Assembly (NCBI RefSeq): GCF_016887565.1
Contig: NZ_CP069396.1
Location: 7,174,001 to 7,238,000, forward strand
Direction: 5' to 3'
DNA length: 64,000 nt
Source: Archangium violaceum
GTDB taxonomy: Bacteria; Myxococcota; Myxococcia; Myxococcales; Myxococcaceae
Under the pieces are notes generated by a model. It searched no databases and was not told the DNA's origin. It saw only the letters and a list, made by a program, of their open reading frames with translations. The first letter of the stretch is position 1, and every line of letters starts with the position of its first letter. A program made the translations under genes and the position numbers. This document shows positions 21,501 through 26,012 of the stretch, piece by piece.

Positions 21501-24500
21501 ACGGACACGTTTCGCGCCGCGAGCTCACCCCGAGACGGTGGCTCCGGGGTCACGGGCCGCTTCGCCTCGGCCTGCTCCCTGGGCACCTCCAATGCCCTCG
21601 TGACGAATCCCTTGATCGCCACGCACACGTTGCCGTCCGCGTCGACGACATCGATGTCGTGCTTCTGCACGCTGTCGCCCGGCTTCGTGCCGGGGCTGTA
21701 ACGGACGTAGGCGTACCCGCTCTTCGGCGTGGGGCCATGGAGCTCCACCGAGCCGATGGCGAATGGGAGTTGCGGACGCGAGGGCGAGTCGAACAACCCG
21801 CGGCTCATCGTCAGGCCGATCGTGGCCTGCAGCGCGGCATCCATGATGCTCGGATCGAGACCGAACCCGGCCACGTCCGAGCTCCTGCTCGCCGGCAGGC
21901 GCACGGTGGCGAGCGCCTCGTCACGCCCGATGGAGATCTTCGCGACGGCCTGGAAGGCCGCTCCATAGTTCAGGCCCTGCTCCCGGAACTTCTCGTAGAT
22001 CCGCGCGGCCTCGATGGTGAACAGGCAGCGGTTCTCGATGGCGGAGATCTCGATCCGGCGCTTCTCCGTCGCGGGACGGGTGCCGGTCACGATCTTGCCC
22101 TGGCTGTGCACGGCACGCTCCGCGTCCCGGGCTCCCGCTCCGGGCGCGGAGCTGATCTCGTACCGGAGCTCACGGCCCTGAGGAGTCAGCCGGATCGTGA
22201 CCTCCTTCGGCGTATCACCCACCTCGATCGGGCGAGACCACACGACGTTCTCGATCGCCAGGATGTCCTTCCTGCCAGCGATCGAGGCCGCGGCTCTCGC
22301 CATCTCCAGGTAGGCGACTCCAGGGAGCACCCGCCCCTGCTGGACCCGGTGATCGCTCAGGAAGAACTCCTGACCATCGAACACCGACCGGAACCGTGGT
22401 TGCTCGGAATCGGAGACGTCCTCCTGGACGAGCGGATGCCGGGGTGCCCTGGCAGGTGCCGGCTCGCGAACCACACCAGGATCCTGGAGAGCGACGGCTG
22501 GAGCCGAGAACCAGTACCGCTCCTTCGAGAAGGGATACGTCGGCAGCGAGATCTTCCTCGGCTCGAGGCCGGCATGGAGCAGCCGCCAGTCGATATCGAG
22601 TCCCTTGATCCAGAGCTCCGCGATCTTCTCGAGCTGACCGGCCTTCACCCAGCGGGTCACCGACTCCACGAACTCCGACTCGGAGGGGAAGAACTCCGTG
22701 CTCTCCACCTCGTCCCGGGCGCGCCCCTGGAAGCAGGAGTCCGGGGTTGCCTCGCCCCGAGCGAGTCGAGCGAGCTTCGCCTTCAGCTCCGCCACATCAC
22801 GCACCACGAAGGCGGCGCGCTGAGACATCGCCTGACGGCCAACCTGGAGCGTGTAGGACACATCCGTGAGGTTCAGCCCCTGGCTCGACTCCACGAAGGC
22901 CAGCAACTTCTGGGCATACGCCCTGAGCCGATCCTCGTTCTTGGCGGACAGGGTGATCAGCACCGGGGAGTTGGAGAGCTCGAGCGTCCTGCGCCGGGCC
23001 TCGGTCTCCGGTGCGACATACTCCTCGAGCACGACGTGGCTGTTGTTGCCCGTCATGCCGAAGGAGCTGACACCAGCCAGTCGCGGCTTGCCGTCGCGCC
23101 GCTCCCAGTCCATGAGCTCGGTGTTGATGAAGAACGGCGAATCATCGAGCCGGATATAGGGATTCAACGCCTCGAAGTTCGGCATCCGGGGAATCTTGCG
23201 ATTCTTCAGCATCAGGACGACCTTGATCAGGGACGCCAGACCCGCCGCCCCCTCCAGATGTCCGATGTGGGCCTTGGTCGAGCCGATCGCGCAGAAACCG
23301 GTCTTCGACGTGTACGGCTTCATGGCCGCCTTGAGGGCGTTGATCTCGATCGGATCGCCCAGCGGGGTTCCCGTGCCGTGAGCCTCGATGTAGCTGAGGT
23401 CCTCGGGGTTGATGCCCGCGTTCTTCCAGGCCTCCCGGAGCAGCTTCGTCTGGAGCTCGGGCCTGGGAGCGTAGGGATTGTTGGACCGTCCGACGTGGTT
23501 GATCGCCGTTCCCTTGATGACGGCGTGGATGCGGTCCCCGTCCCGGATCGCTGCGGCCAGGGGCTTGAGCAGCACCGAGACGACGCCCTCACCGGGCACG
23601 TATCCATCCGCCTTCTTGTCGAACGAGTGGCAGTGGCCGGTGGGCGACAGGGCCTGAAGCCGCGAGAAGTACACGTAGTGCAGGGGGCTGAGCAGCGCGT
23701 TCACGCCGGCCACGAGCGCCTGGTCGCACTCTCCGTTCCTGAGCGCCTGGCAGGCCAGGTGCAGCGCGGTCAGTGACGATGCACAGGCGTTGTCGAGTGG
23801 GATCGATCCGCCCTGCAGATCGAACATGTACGAGACGGTGCCCGACAGCGAGGACATCGCCGAGCTGTGGGCCTGATAATCCACCATGGAGACATGGGAC
23901 CGGACGATCTCGTCCCAGTACTCCTGGAAGCAGCAGCCGACATACACGCCCGTCTTGCTGCCGATGATGCTCCGGATGGCGCCCGCGTCCTCCATCGTCT
24001 CCTGGACGGACTGCAGCAGCATCCGCAGCTGCGGATCCATCCACTCGGCGAGCCGCGGCGAGATGCCGAAGAAGACGGGATCGAACTTGTCGACGTCCTT
24101 GAGGAAGCTGCCCCACTTCGAATACGTCTTGTTGACCGCGTTCCGCTCCGTGTCGAACCACGGCCGGTGGTCCCAGTGCGACGCGGGGATCTCCTCGATC
24201 AGATCATCCGCCCGCTCCAGGTGGTGCCAGAACTCGGACAGGTTCTCGGACTGGGCGAGATACCCGCTCATGCCGATGATGGCGATCTCGTTCGAGGCCG
24301 GGAGCACCTCGTTCCGCGACGGAGCGGGCGGCTCGGTCACGGAGACCGTGTGCGAGCGCACCCCGTCCGAGCTCCTGGCCGGTGCAGCGCTGGCGACGCC
24401 GCGCCCGGAGGCCTGGAAGTAGCTCTTGAACCGGGCACCACCCGACTCGGCGAAGTGCTTCGCCAGCGCGGTGATGTTCTGATGCTCGAAGAGCAGGGTC

Positions 24501-26011
24501 GGGTACAGCTCGATTCCGACCTCCTTCTCGATCTCCTGGACGGTGCCGATCATGCTGCTGGATTCGACGCCCAGGTCCATGAAGTTGGTCGTCAGCGGCA
24601 CCTCGTGCTTCGGCTTCCCGAGCACACGCGCCAGCTTCTCGCGCAGGTACGTCTGGATGGCCTTCTCCAGGGACGCATCGTCCCAGGCGCCCGGCGCTTC
24701 GGCGGATTCCTTCTTCGCCGAAGGCGCGGAGGCCCAGAGCCGCGAGAAGGCCTCCGCGTTCTCCGTGGCGAAGTGCTTCGACAGCGCGGCGATGTTCTGA
24801 TGCTCGAAGAAGAGCGTCGGGTACAGCTCGATCCCGACCTCCTTCTCGATCTCCCGCACCGCGCCGATCATGCTGCTCGAGTCCACGCCCATGTCCATGA
24901 AGTTCAGCTGGACGGGGATCTCGTTCCTCGGCTTGTTGATGACGCGCCCGATCTTCTCCCGGAGATAGTCCTGGATGGACTTCTCCAGGGACGCGGCGTT
25001 GACCTCGCGGCGCCCCTCCACCTCCACGGCGGGACTCCGGGCCACGACCGCATCCGTGCTTCGCGGTTCCTTCGACTCGCCCCCACCCGAGAAGAGCGCC
25101 TCGCGGCTGGGCACCTTCTTCGTCGTGAAGCCCTCGAGCGCGAAGAGCAGCTCACCGTCGCGGTCGAAGAGCTTGACGTGCATCTCCGCGATCTGCTCGT
25201 TCTTCATCACGCGCTTGACGTGGCAGTAGCTCGTGCTCAGCGCGTCGGCGGTGATCTGGTTCGAGACCCTGACCCGCTTGATCATCAACGGCACGCGGTG
25301 GTCGTCGATCGGCTCGTTCCCCAGGGAGAACGTCGAGACGACGTGGCACGCGTCGAAGACACAGGGATGGATGTAGTACTCGGGCAGGCGCGCGCGCATC
25401 TGCTCGGTGATGGAGAGCTCGCCGAGAACGGCTCCATCCGCCAGACGATGGACGGTGCGGACATTGGCCAGGCTGGGGCCGTAGCTCTCCTGCCGGGAGT
25501 GCTTGTAGAAGATGTCCCCCGAGGTGCGCTCCCGGGCGGAAGCGATCGTGGCCTGGATGTCGAGCCGCTCCCCGGCCCACTCGCTGGCCGCGCCCAGCAC
25601 GAAGGTGGCGGCCTGCTTCTCCCCCGCGTCGGACGGATAGCGGGTGGTGAGTGAGACCTTGTCGCCGGCACGCTCCTCCTTGACGGTCACGATGCTCGAC
25701 TGCCCCGGCTTCACCACGAGCGCGTTGGAGAACATGCCGCGCTCGAGCACGACCGCGCCGCGCCCCAGGAACTGGCGCGCATGGTCGATGGCCAGGCTCA
25801 GATGGGCCACGCCCATCAACACCTGCTCGCCGAAGATCTTGTGATCCCTCAGCAGCGGCTCATCGAACACGTACTCGCGTTGGACGACACCGTCTTCTTG
25901 GGAACGCCCACCGAGCGCCTCCCTGCCGGGACCCGCGTCCAGGGGGTTGACGGCCTCTCCGAGCCAATAGCTCTTCTTCTTGAAAGCAGTGCGCGTGATT
26001 GGCTTTCGCAT
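6548..26011 (-). CDS. Trans-AT polyketide synthase B (DH-ACP-ACP and four further modules)
   Basis: About 6,487 residues. I chose the ATG at 26011: it lies one base after the PKS A stop and has GAGGAAG upstream. A TTG 21 bp earlier would overlap PKS A. Domains in order: DH (about 40-290; HxxxGxxxxM in place of HxxxGxxxxP, HPCVFDACH); ACPs near 380 and 480 (GVDSSS, GVESSS); KS (575-1000, Cys 740); DH (near 1220); ACP (1558); KS (1670; Cys 1837); DH (2305); KR (2745); ACP (3070); KS (3167; Cys 3338); DH (3805); KR (4260); ACP (4570); KS (4675; Cys 4846); a two-lobed KR region (5200-6200); ACP (6440). All four KSs keep Cys-His-His. No AT is present, and linkers end in LPTYPF. The DH-KR modules should give double bonds. 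KRs near 2745 and 4260 carry the Asp of B-type KRs (HSAGVIQD); the last one lacks it (HSAGAMQA). Modules at 15.1-18.8 and 10.6-14.3 kb are near-identical repeats. Confidence 0.95.
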   Translation of the reverse strand: MRKPITRTAFKKKSYWLGEAVNPLDAGPGREALGGRSQEDGVVQREYVFDEPLLRDHKIFGEQVLMGVAHLSLAIDHARQFLGRGAVVLERGMFSNALVVKPGQSSIVTVKEERAGDKVSLTTRYPSDAGEKQAATFVLGAASEWAGERLDIQATIASARERTSGDIFYKHSRQESYGPSLANVRTVHRLADGAVLGELSITEQMRARLPEYYIHPCVFDACHVVSTFSLGNEPIDDHRVPLMIKRVRVSNQITADALSTSYCHVKRVMKNEQIAEMHVKLFDRDGELLFALEGFTTKKVPSREALFSGGGESKEPRSTDAVVARSPAVEVEGRREVNAASLEKSIQDYLREKIGRVINKPRNEIPVQLNFMDMGVDSSSMIGAVREIEKEVGIELYPTLFFEHQNIAALSKHFATENAEAFSRLWASAPSAKKESAEAPGAWDDASLEKAIQTYLREKLARVLGKPKHEVPLTTNFMDLGVESSSMIGTVQEIEKEVGIELYPTLLFEHQNITALAKHFAESGGARFKSYFQASGRGVASAAPARSSDGVRSHTVSVTEPPAPSRNEVLPASNEIAIIGMSGYLAQSENLSEFWHHLERADDLIEEIPASHWDHRPWFDTERNAVNKTYSKWGSFLKDVDKFDPVFFGISPRLAEWMDPQLRMLLQSVQETMEDAGAIRSIIGSKTGVYVGCCFQEYWDEIVRSHVSMVDYQAHSSAMSSLSGTVSYMFDLQGGSIPLDNACASSLTALHLACQALRNGECDQALVAGVNALLSPLHYVYFSRLQALSPTGHCHSFDKKADGYVPGEGVVSVLLKPLAAAIRDGDRIHAVIKGTAINHVGRSNNPYAPRPELQTKLLREAWKNAGINPEDLSYIEAHGTGTPLGDPIEINALKAAMKPYTSKTGFCAIGSTKAHIGHLEGAAGLASLIKVVLMLKNRKIPRMPNFEALNPYIRLDDSPFFINTELMDWERRDGKPRLAGVSSFGMTGNNSHVVLEEYVAPETEARRRTLELSNSPVLITLSAKNEDRLRAYAQKLLAFVESSQGLNLTDVSYTLQVGRQAMSQRAAFVVRDVAELKAKLARLARGEATPDSCFQGRARDEVESTEFFPSESEFVESVTRWVKAGQLEKIAELWIKGLDIDWRLLHAGLEPRKISLPTYPFSKERYWFSAPAVALQDPGVVREPAPARAPRHPLVQEDVSDSEQPRFRSVFDGQEFFLSDHRVQQGRVLPGVAYLEMARAAASIAGRKDILAIENVVWSRPIEVGDTPKEVTIRLTPQGRELRYEISSAPGAGARDAERAVHSQGKIVTGTRPATEKRRIEISAIENRCLFTIEAARIYEKFREQGLNYGAAFQAVAKISIGRDEALATVRLPASRSSDVAGFGLDPSIMDAALQATIGLTMSRGLFDSPSRPQLPFAIGSVELHGPTPKSGYAYVRYSPGTKPGDSVQKHDIDVVDADGNVCVAIKGFVTRALEVPREQAEAKRPVTPEPPSRGELAARNVSVAEARTRDGAGRKTLDKQRLGEATERFLVGCVCDILKLKAEDISPDEEMSAYGLDSITLTELANRTSRELDIELAPTIFFEHPTLASFRDFLLETHEREVAARFGDPDEGPDDSGGGPGSGGPGGGGRPEQRLVVDEAPREVTGVVTPRHSGVERFASSSREDDDIAIIGVSGRFPMAKNLDAFWANLRDGRDCISEIPRDRWDWKAIHGDPSKERNKSNVKWGGFIDGIDRFDPLFFGISPREAEVMDPQQRLLMQHVWLAIEDAGYSPKALSGSATGLFVGTASTGYQQRVMDTSVSIEGHTATAVVASVGPNRLSYLLNLHGPSEPIETACSSSLVAIHRGVQALKNGECDQVLAGGVNTLLSPEVHISFNKAGMLCEDGRCKTFSKSANGYVRGEGAGIVFLKRLRDAKRDNDHIYAVIKATSENHGGRGQSLTAPNANAQAELIKDAYRKAGIDPRTVTYIETHGTGTPLGDPVEINGLKKSFQALYEEWGVQPTGKHCGLGSVKSNIGHLELAAGIAGVMKVLLAMKHGELPRSLHCDDVNPYIKLDDSPFYLVQKRQPWERLTDEDGSTLPRRAGVSSFGFGGVNAHVVLEEYVEEAGHQHTRRLHDESWPAVVPLSAKSEERLRVYAQELLAFVEKAGCSLEELAYTLQVGREPMEYRLAIQAGELRELRDALAGFVSGRAMENWYSGHVTEVPKSSAAPWMEQKDARKLAEHWVRGGAVDWAVLYGEEKPRRLSLPTYPFAEERYWVPEATGVVVTARPSKLHPLLGENTSDLRAQQFTSVFTGEEFFLEDHQVRGQRVLPAVGYLEMARAAGAVAGGSQVASLKDVVWAQPVVVNGQSRSVTIRLRPETDTAVGFEVRSGSEEQLHSQGRLVLNGADGQGARQARRVDLTGVKGRCDSVLAKEELYRGLRQQGLEYGATFQTIQELRFNGTEALASIQLPEDISGEAEQYVLHPSVMDAALQTSAGLGMGEGGAWLPFAVEAVEVFQRTPARSHAYARRSSGKGERGIARYDIDLVSEAGEVCVAIQGLTLRKAAEPRPEGGRKNEVLYATSQWKESRLEASAASSGEAEAVVLLAGGEERVRAGLEAALDVRVEAVPGFAGAEQSEETEGTFRWVFQRVKELLQGRPKRTQKVVVVVPWDEQWFRYAPVAGLLKTAGWENPKLQGRLVAVAGLERADTERLRQLIEQELGAAAGAVEVRYGEDGRREERQLVEVGPGAQVEELGQYVKPGGVYWITGGMGGLGLHFARHLGQTKGVKVVLSGRSALDETKTAALEELRRQQPHATFTYVAVDLGDRGAVAGAVEKLRAEYGGVKGVIHSAGVIQDAYVVKKEEGQIEAVFAPKVKGLLNLEEATREEELDFVVLFSSLAGAMGSAGQADYAGANAFLDAYAEYRQGQVKEGKRKGRTVSVGWPLWKEGGMRMEEQAREAMERTSGMVPMETEIGLRAFDVAMGLPYSHLVVVQGDIGRVRPILVSGAADAAVDDVRPQASIAAEAVTEDIRSEESLPANPSRVTVGAGFEETLKEKTLEHLKKQLSQVLKLPSHRIDEKAPLEKYGIDSLMVMNLSNELEKVFGPLSKTLFFEFQTLEQLGSYFVENHREKLVSLLGISATVNAQPVPPPVKSEAAGLSRPRRFSEPETKAPAVQRGGALDIAIIGVSGRYPQARDLAAFWDNLKAGRDCVTEVPRERWDYRPYFDLDKSKSGKIHGKWGGFIDDVDKFDPLFFNISPREAEVMDPQERLFLQCAWEAMEDAGYTRERLADSASAPQKNVGVYVGVMYEEYQFYGVQELLKGNPLGLTGNPSGIANRVSYFCNFHGPSMAVDTMCSSSLTTIHLACQSLRQGQCRMAIAGGVNVSIHPNKYILLSQGKFISTHGKCESFGRGGDGYVPGEGVGCVVLKPLEDAVRDGDHIYGVIKATAINHGGKTNGYTVPNPQAQTAVIRQALEQAQVDVRTLSYVEAHGTGTSLGDPIEISGLTKAYEGRGEGGPLCAIGSVKSNIGHCESAAGVAGVTKVLLQLKYGQLVPSIHSQELNPNIDFTKTPFRVQRELGEWKRPVVEGRERPRVAGISSFGAGGSNAHVIIEEYIEQRPERAEEEEDGRPQLVVLSARNEERLRAYARRMLDFVKRAEYRLEELAYTLQVGREAMEHRVAFLVREPLELEARLAAFASGERDIEDCFQGRVNENKDGVMSLGSDGDFKELINTWAAKGKLAKLAELWARGMAVDWTLLYGEQKPRRLSLPTYPFAEERYWVPQTTGTLVTARPSKLHPLLGENTSDLWDQQFTSVFTGEEFFLEDHRVRGQRVLPAVGYLEMARAAGAVAGRSQVLSLKDLVWAQPVVVNGKAQEVTIRLYPETDTEVGFEVRSGASGEGDAQLEEQLHSQGRLVLGEGAEGEGVRQARRVDLTGVKGRCDSVLAKEEFYRGLRQQGLEYGATFQTIQELRFNGTEALASIQLPEDISGEAEQYVLHPSVMDAALQTSAGLGMGEGGAWLPFAVEAVEVFQRTPARSHAYARRSSGKGERGIARYDIDLVSEAGEVCVAIQGLTLRKAAEPRPEGGRKNEVLYATSQWKESRLEASAASSGEAEAVVLLAGGEERVRAGLEAALDVRVEAVPGFAGAEQSEETEGTFRWVFQRVKELLQGRPKRTQKVVVVVPWDEQWFRYAPVAGLLKTAGWENPKLQGRLVAVAGLERADTERLRQLIEQELGAAAGAVEVRYGEDGRREERQLVEVGPGAQVEELGQYVKPGGVYWITGGMGGLGLHFARHLGQTKGVKVVLSGRSALDETKTAALEELRRQQPHATFTYVAVDLGDRGAVAGAVEKLRAEYGGVKGVIHSAGVIQDAYVVKKEEGQIEAVFAPKVKGLLNLEEATREEELDFVVLFSSLAGAMGSAGQADYAGANAFLDAYAEYRQGQVREGKRKGRTVSVGWPLWREGGMRMEEQAREAMERTSGMVPMETEIGLRAFDVAMALPHPHLIAVQGELSRLQETLLSSASSAAAVEDVRIEEPVPVTPPPTTEVAGAEDMLKEKTIEYLKRQLSQVLKLPSHRIDEKAPLEKYGIDSVMVMSLSNELEKVFGPLSKTLFFEFQTLDELGSYFVESYREKLMSLLGIGATANAQPVAPVVKKREPVGLSRQAGRPRRRLGGLAAKTPEVQRGGALDIAIIGVSGRYPQARDLAAFWDNLKAGRDCVTEVPRERWDYRPYFDLDKSKEGKIHGKWGGFIDDVDKFDPLFFNISPREAEVMDPQERLFLQCAWEAMEDAGYTRERLADSASAPQKNVGVYVGVMYEEYQFYGVQELLKGNPLGLTGNPSGIANRVSYFCNFHGPSMAVDTMCSSSLTTIHLACQSLRQGQCRMAIAGGVNVSIHPNKYILLSQGKFISTHGKCESFGRGGDGYVPGEGVGCVVLKPLEDAVRDGDHIYGVIKATAINHGGKTNGYTVPNPQAQTAVIRQALEQAQVDVRTLSYVEAHGTGTSLGDPIEISGLTKAYEGRGEGGPLCAIGSVKSNIGHCESAAGVAGVTKVLLQLKYGQLVPSIHSQELNPNIDFTKTPFRVQRELGEWKRPVVEGRERPRVAGISSFGAGGSNAHVIIEEYIEQRPERAEEEDGRPQLVVLSARNEERLRAYARKVLDFLRRSEASDEGAALELGDVAYTLQTGREALKHRLAMVVHDMRQLKERLAAFVAGETEIENCYLGQTGDEKGSIDLLSSDADLKQGIQRWIEKGKLEKLAELWVRGLVIDWDQLHQEHVRRRVSLPTYPFAQDRYWVPVSREDAQPTVSVPVPVQVPVPERLPIAEEQPALFLAEGWLLSPLPTQGVDWLERIRHQKGKRVLIVHDARDDYRAARRVFRQIDEALQGSDCATPFSVASLALRNGRVVEWSAEGSSPGFSPDSELGDVFRVLRDNDALPDLVLFFCAEESVRSFVSLATSLLRVAWDRDVRGYLVHATMPSDPRQEFESIPGLARAVSTENPRHVYTTIAIDGVMGEGDKVSLVLNEWLLADGGGSDDEAGASRSIRYQDGKRWRAVSEKIDVPPLEEGHGLEKGGTYLVTHGTSALGLSLEKYLLDRFQATLIVLGEGGDASADGALARLARETAPGRVIYEQVDLSDRTALARVMEEVRARTGPIHGVFHLGADSHAGDEESRAYRVLNKAWRPKAIVSHSRSPATGTVLVLVNAQSAKLVTDALSSWSTGEVVLVSSERLDDARARYFDFRNGALAQEPVAELLRTHPEISSVIDLSDLYAEDRSADDDKLGKLHLFQKLVGAFSDISILHFTKGLQRFGSQTMSLAGAKFSGLVKMLSSEYKHVTAKCVDIDAHAYDGSKLREIAERELSVPLEETEIVYRRGERFAPHLQARELPDASGGRATEAAFTVRRDGVYVVTGGTNGIGLEVAKLLARRGASKLVLMGVTPLPPKERWTHLVHDSSTPEYVRRKLEAFLELEGRGVSVTLYTGPLDDRARLGAFFGDIRRELGAIRGVVHSAGAMQAAKGDEFAFVRKSLKRMEEVFAPKIAGLDTLSSLLSADDLDFFVSFSSTAGQLPGFMRGMSDYGIANAYVDSFTEFQAHGGKPCFRSMAWVGWADTGSHSRDSSAHGIPEANARQQGLLFNDTSEGLDLFERGLLVDTASASSLLPCVMDPGTFEAKKEQLLFARSEPDGRGTQKALSAMGELRSRARQALGAAERIVNLDEVLRREPLAFFVLATPTPDSFQSAFARWRTASVQEGTRQGKTLHVTLGLQGEVTTASARASSTEGGVHALVRSVGAAATVLSALPVRAEDQAKAPSHAPMIRMEQRSEHGSNGHARNHVAFNRLLERLAREGRQAADELLLELDVDALEDGQVQQLSALLFGAPVDRYVGPVAPRPETAPPPVRSESPRVQQEPPRTRQEPLRAPQGDADLKSLVMTELAKVLKIDRSSIDENESFQDYGLDSITGTQLATRMEKVVGIEISPAWLIEFSTIEALAKKILLEKQNQGQG
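8300..10260 (-). other. Duplicated ketoreductase region with a degenerate first SDR fold
   Basis: This is a region of PKS B after its last KS, about residues 5250-5900. A structural KR lobe (with GLARAVSTENP) is followed by a Rossmann-like segment (GGTYLVTHGTSALGLS) that runs to FHLGADSH and then loses the Ser/Tyr catalytic part. A second structural lobe (FSGLVKMLSSEY) and a complete catalytic KR follow (VVTGGTNGIG, HSAGAMQ, FSSTAGQL and the Tyr of MSDYGIAN). The first fold therefore looks like an inactive, truncated KR copy. Confidence 0.6.
10599..12010 (-). repeat. KS repeat, copy 1 (of 2)
   Basis: It encodes the last KS of PKS B. It matches 15117-16531 in the same orientation, offset 4,518-4,521 bp, with one 3-bp difference (one fewer Glu codon). 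The match looks base-identical up to about 11830 and is slightly diverged beyond that. Together with the DH-KR copy next to it, it forms a tandem DH-KR-ACP-KS unit. Confidence 0.9.
12566..14283 (-). repeat. DH-KR repeat, copy 1 (of 2)
   Basis: It covers the C-terminal part of the DH and the whole KR of the second repeated module. It matches 17111-18828 at an offset of 4,545 bp with only a few single-base differences by eye. The ACP and linkers between this block and the KS block are clearly more diverged than either block. Confidence 0.9.
15117..16531 (-). repeat. KS repeat, copy 2
   Basis: Direct-repeat partner of 10599-12010. It encodes the KS of the second DH-KR module. Codon use is unusual for a GC-rich genome (ATA for Ile in GDPIEI and in AIGSVKSNIG, plus many AGG and GGA codons), and both copies share it. 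Confidence 0.9.
17111..18828 (-). repeat. DH-KR repeat, copy 2
   Basis: Direct-repeat partner of 12566-14283. It encodes the DH C-terminus and KR of the first DH-KR-ACP module of PKS B. The coding strand is strongly purine-rich, with runs of GAG, GGA, GGG and AGG codons. Confidence 0.9.
24390..25000 (-). other. Tandem ACP pair in PKS B
   Basis: Two carrier domains about 100 residues apart follow the N-terminal DH of PKS B. Phosphopantetheine Ser lies in MGVDSSSMIG (near residue 380) and LGVESSSMIG (near 480). The second has Glu for the usual Asp before Ser. The two domains are very alike, which points to a local duplication. They complete the module whose KS is at the end of PKS A. Confidence 0.9.
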
Positions 26012-26012
26012 G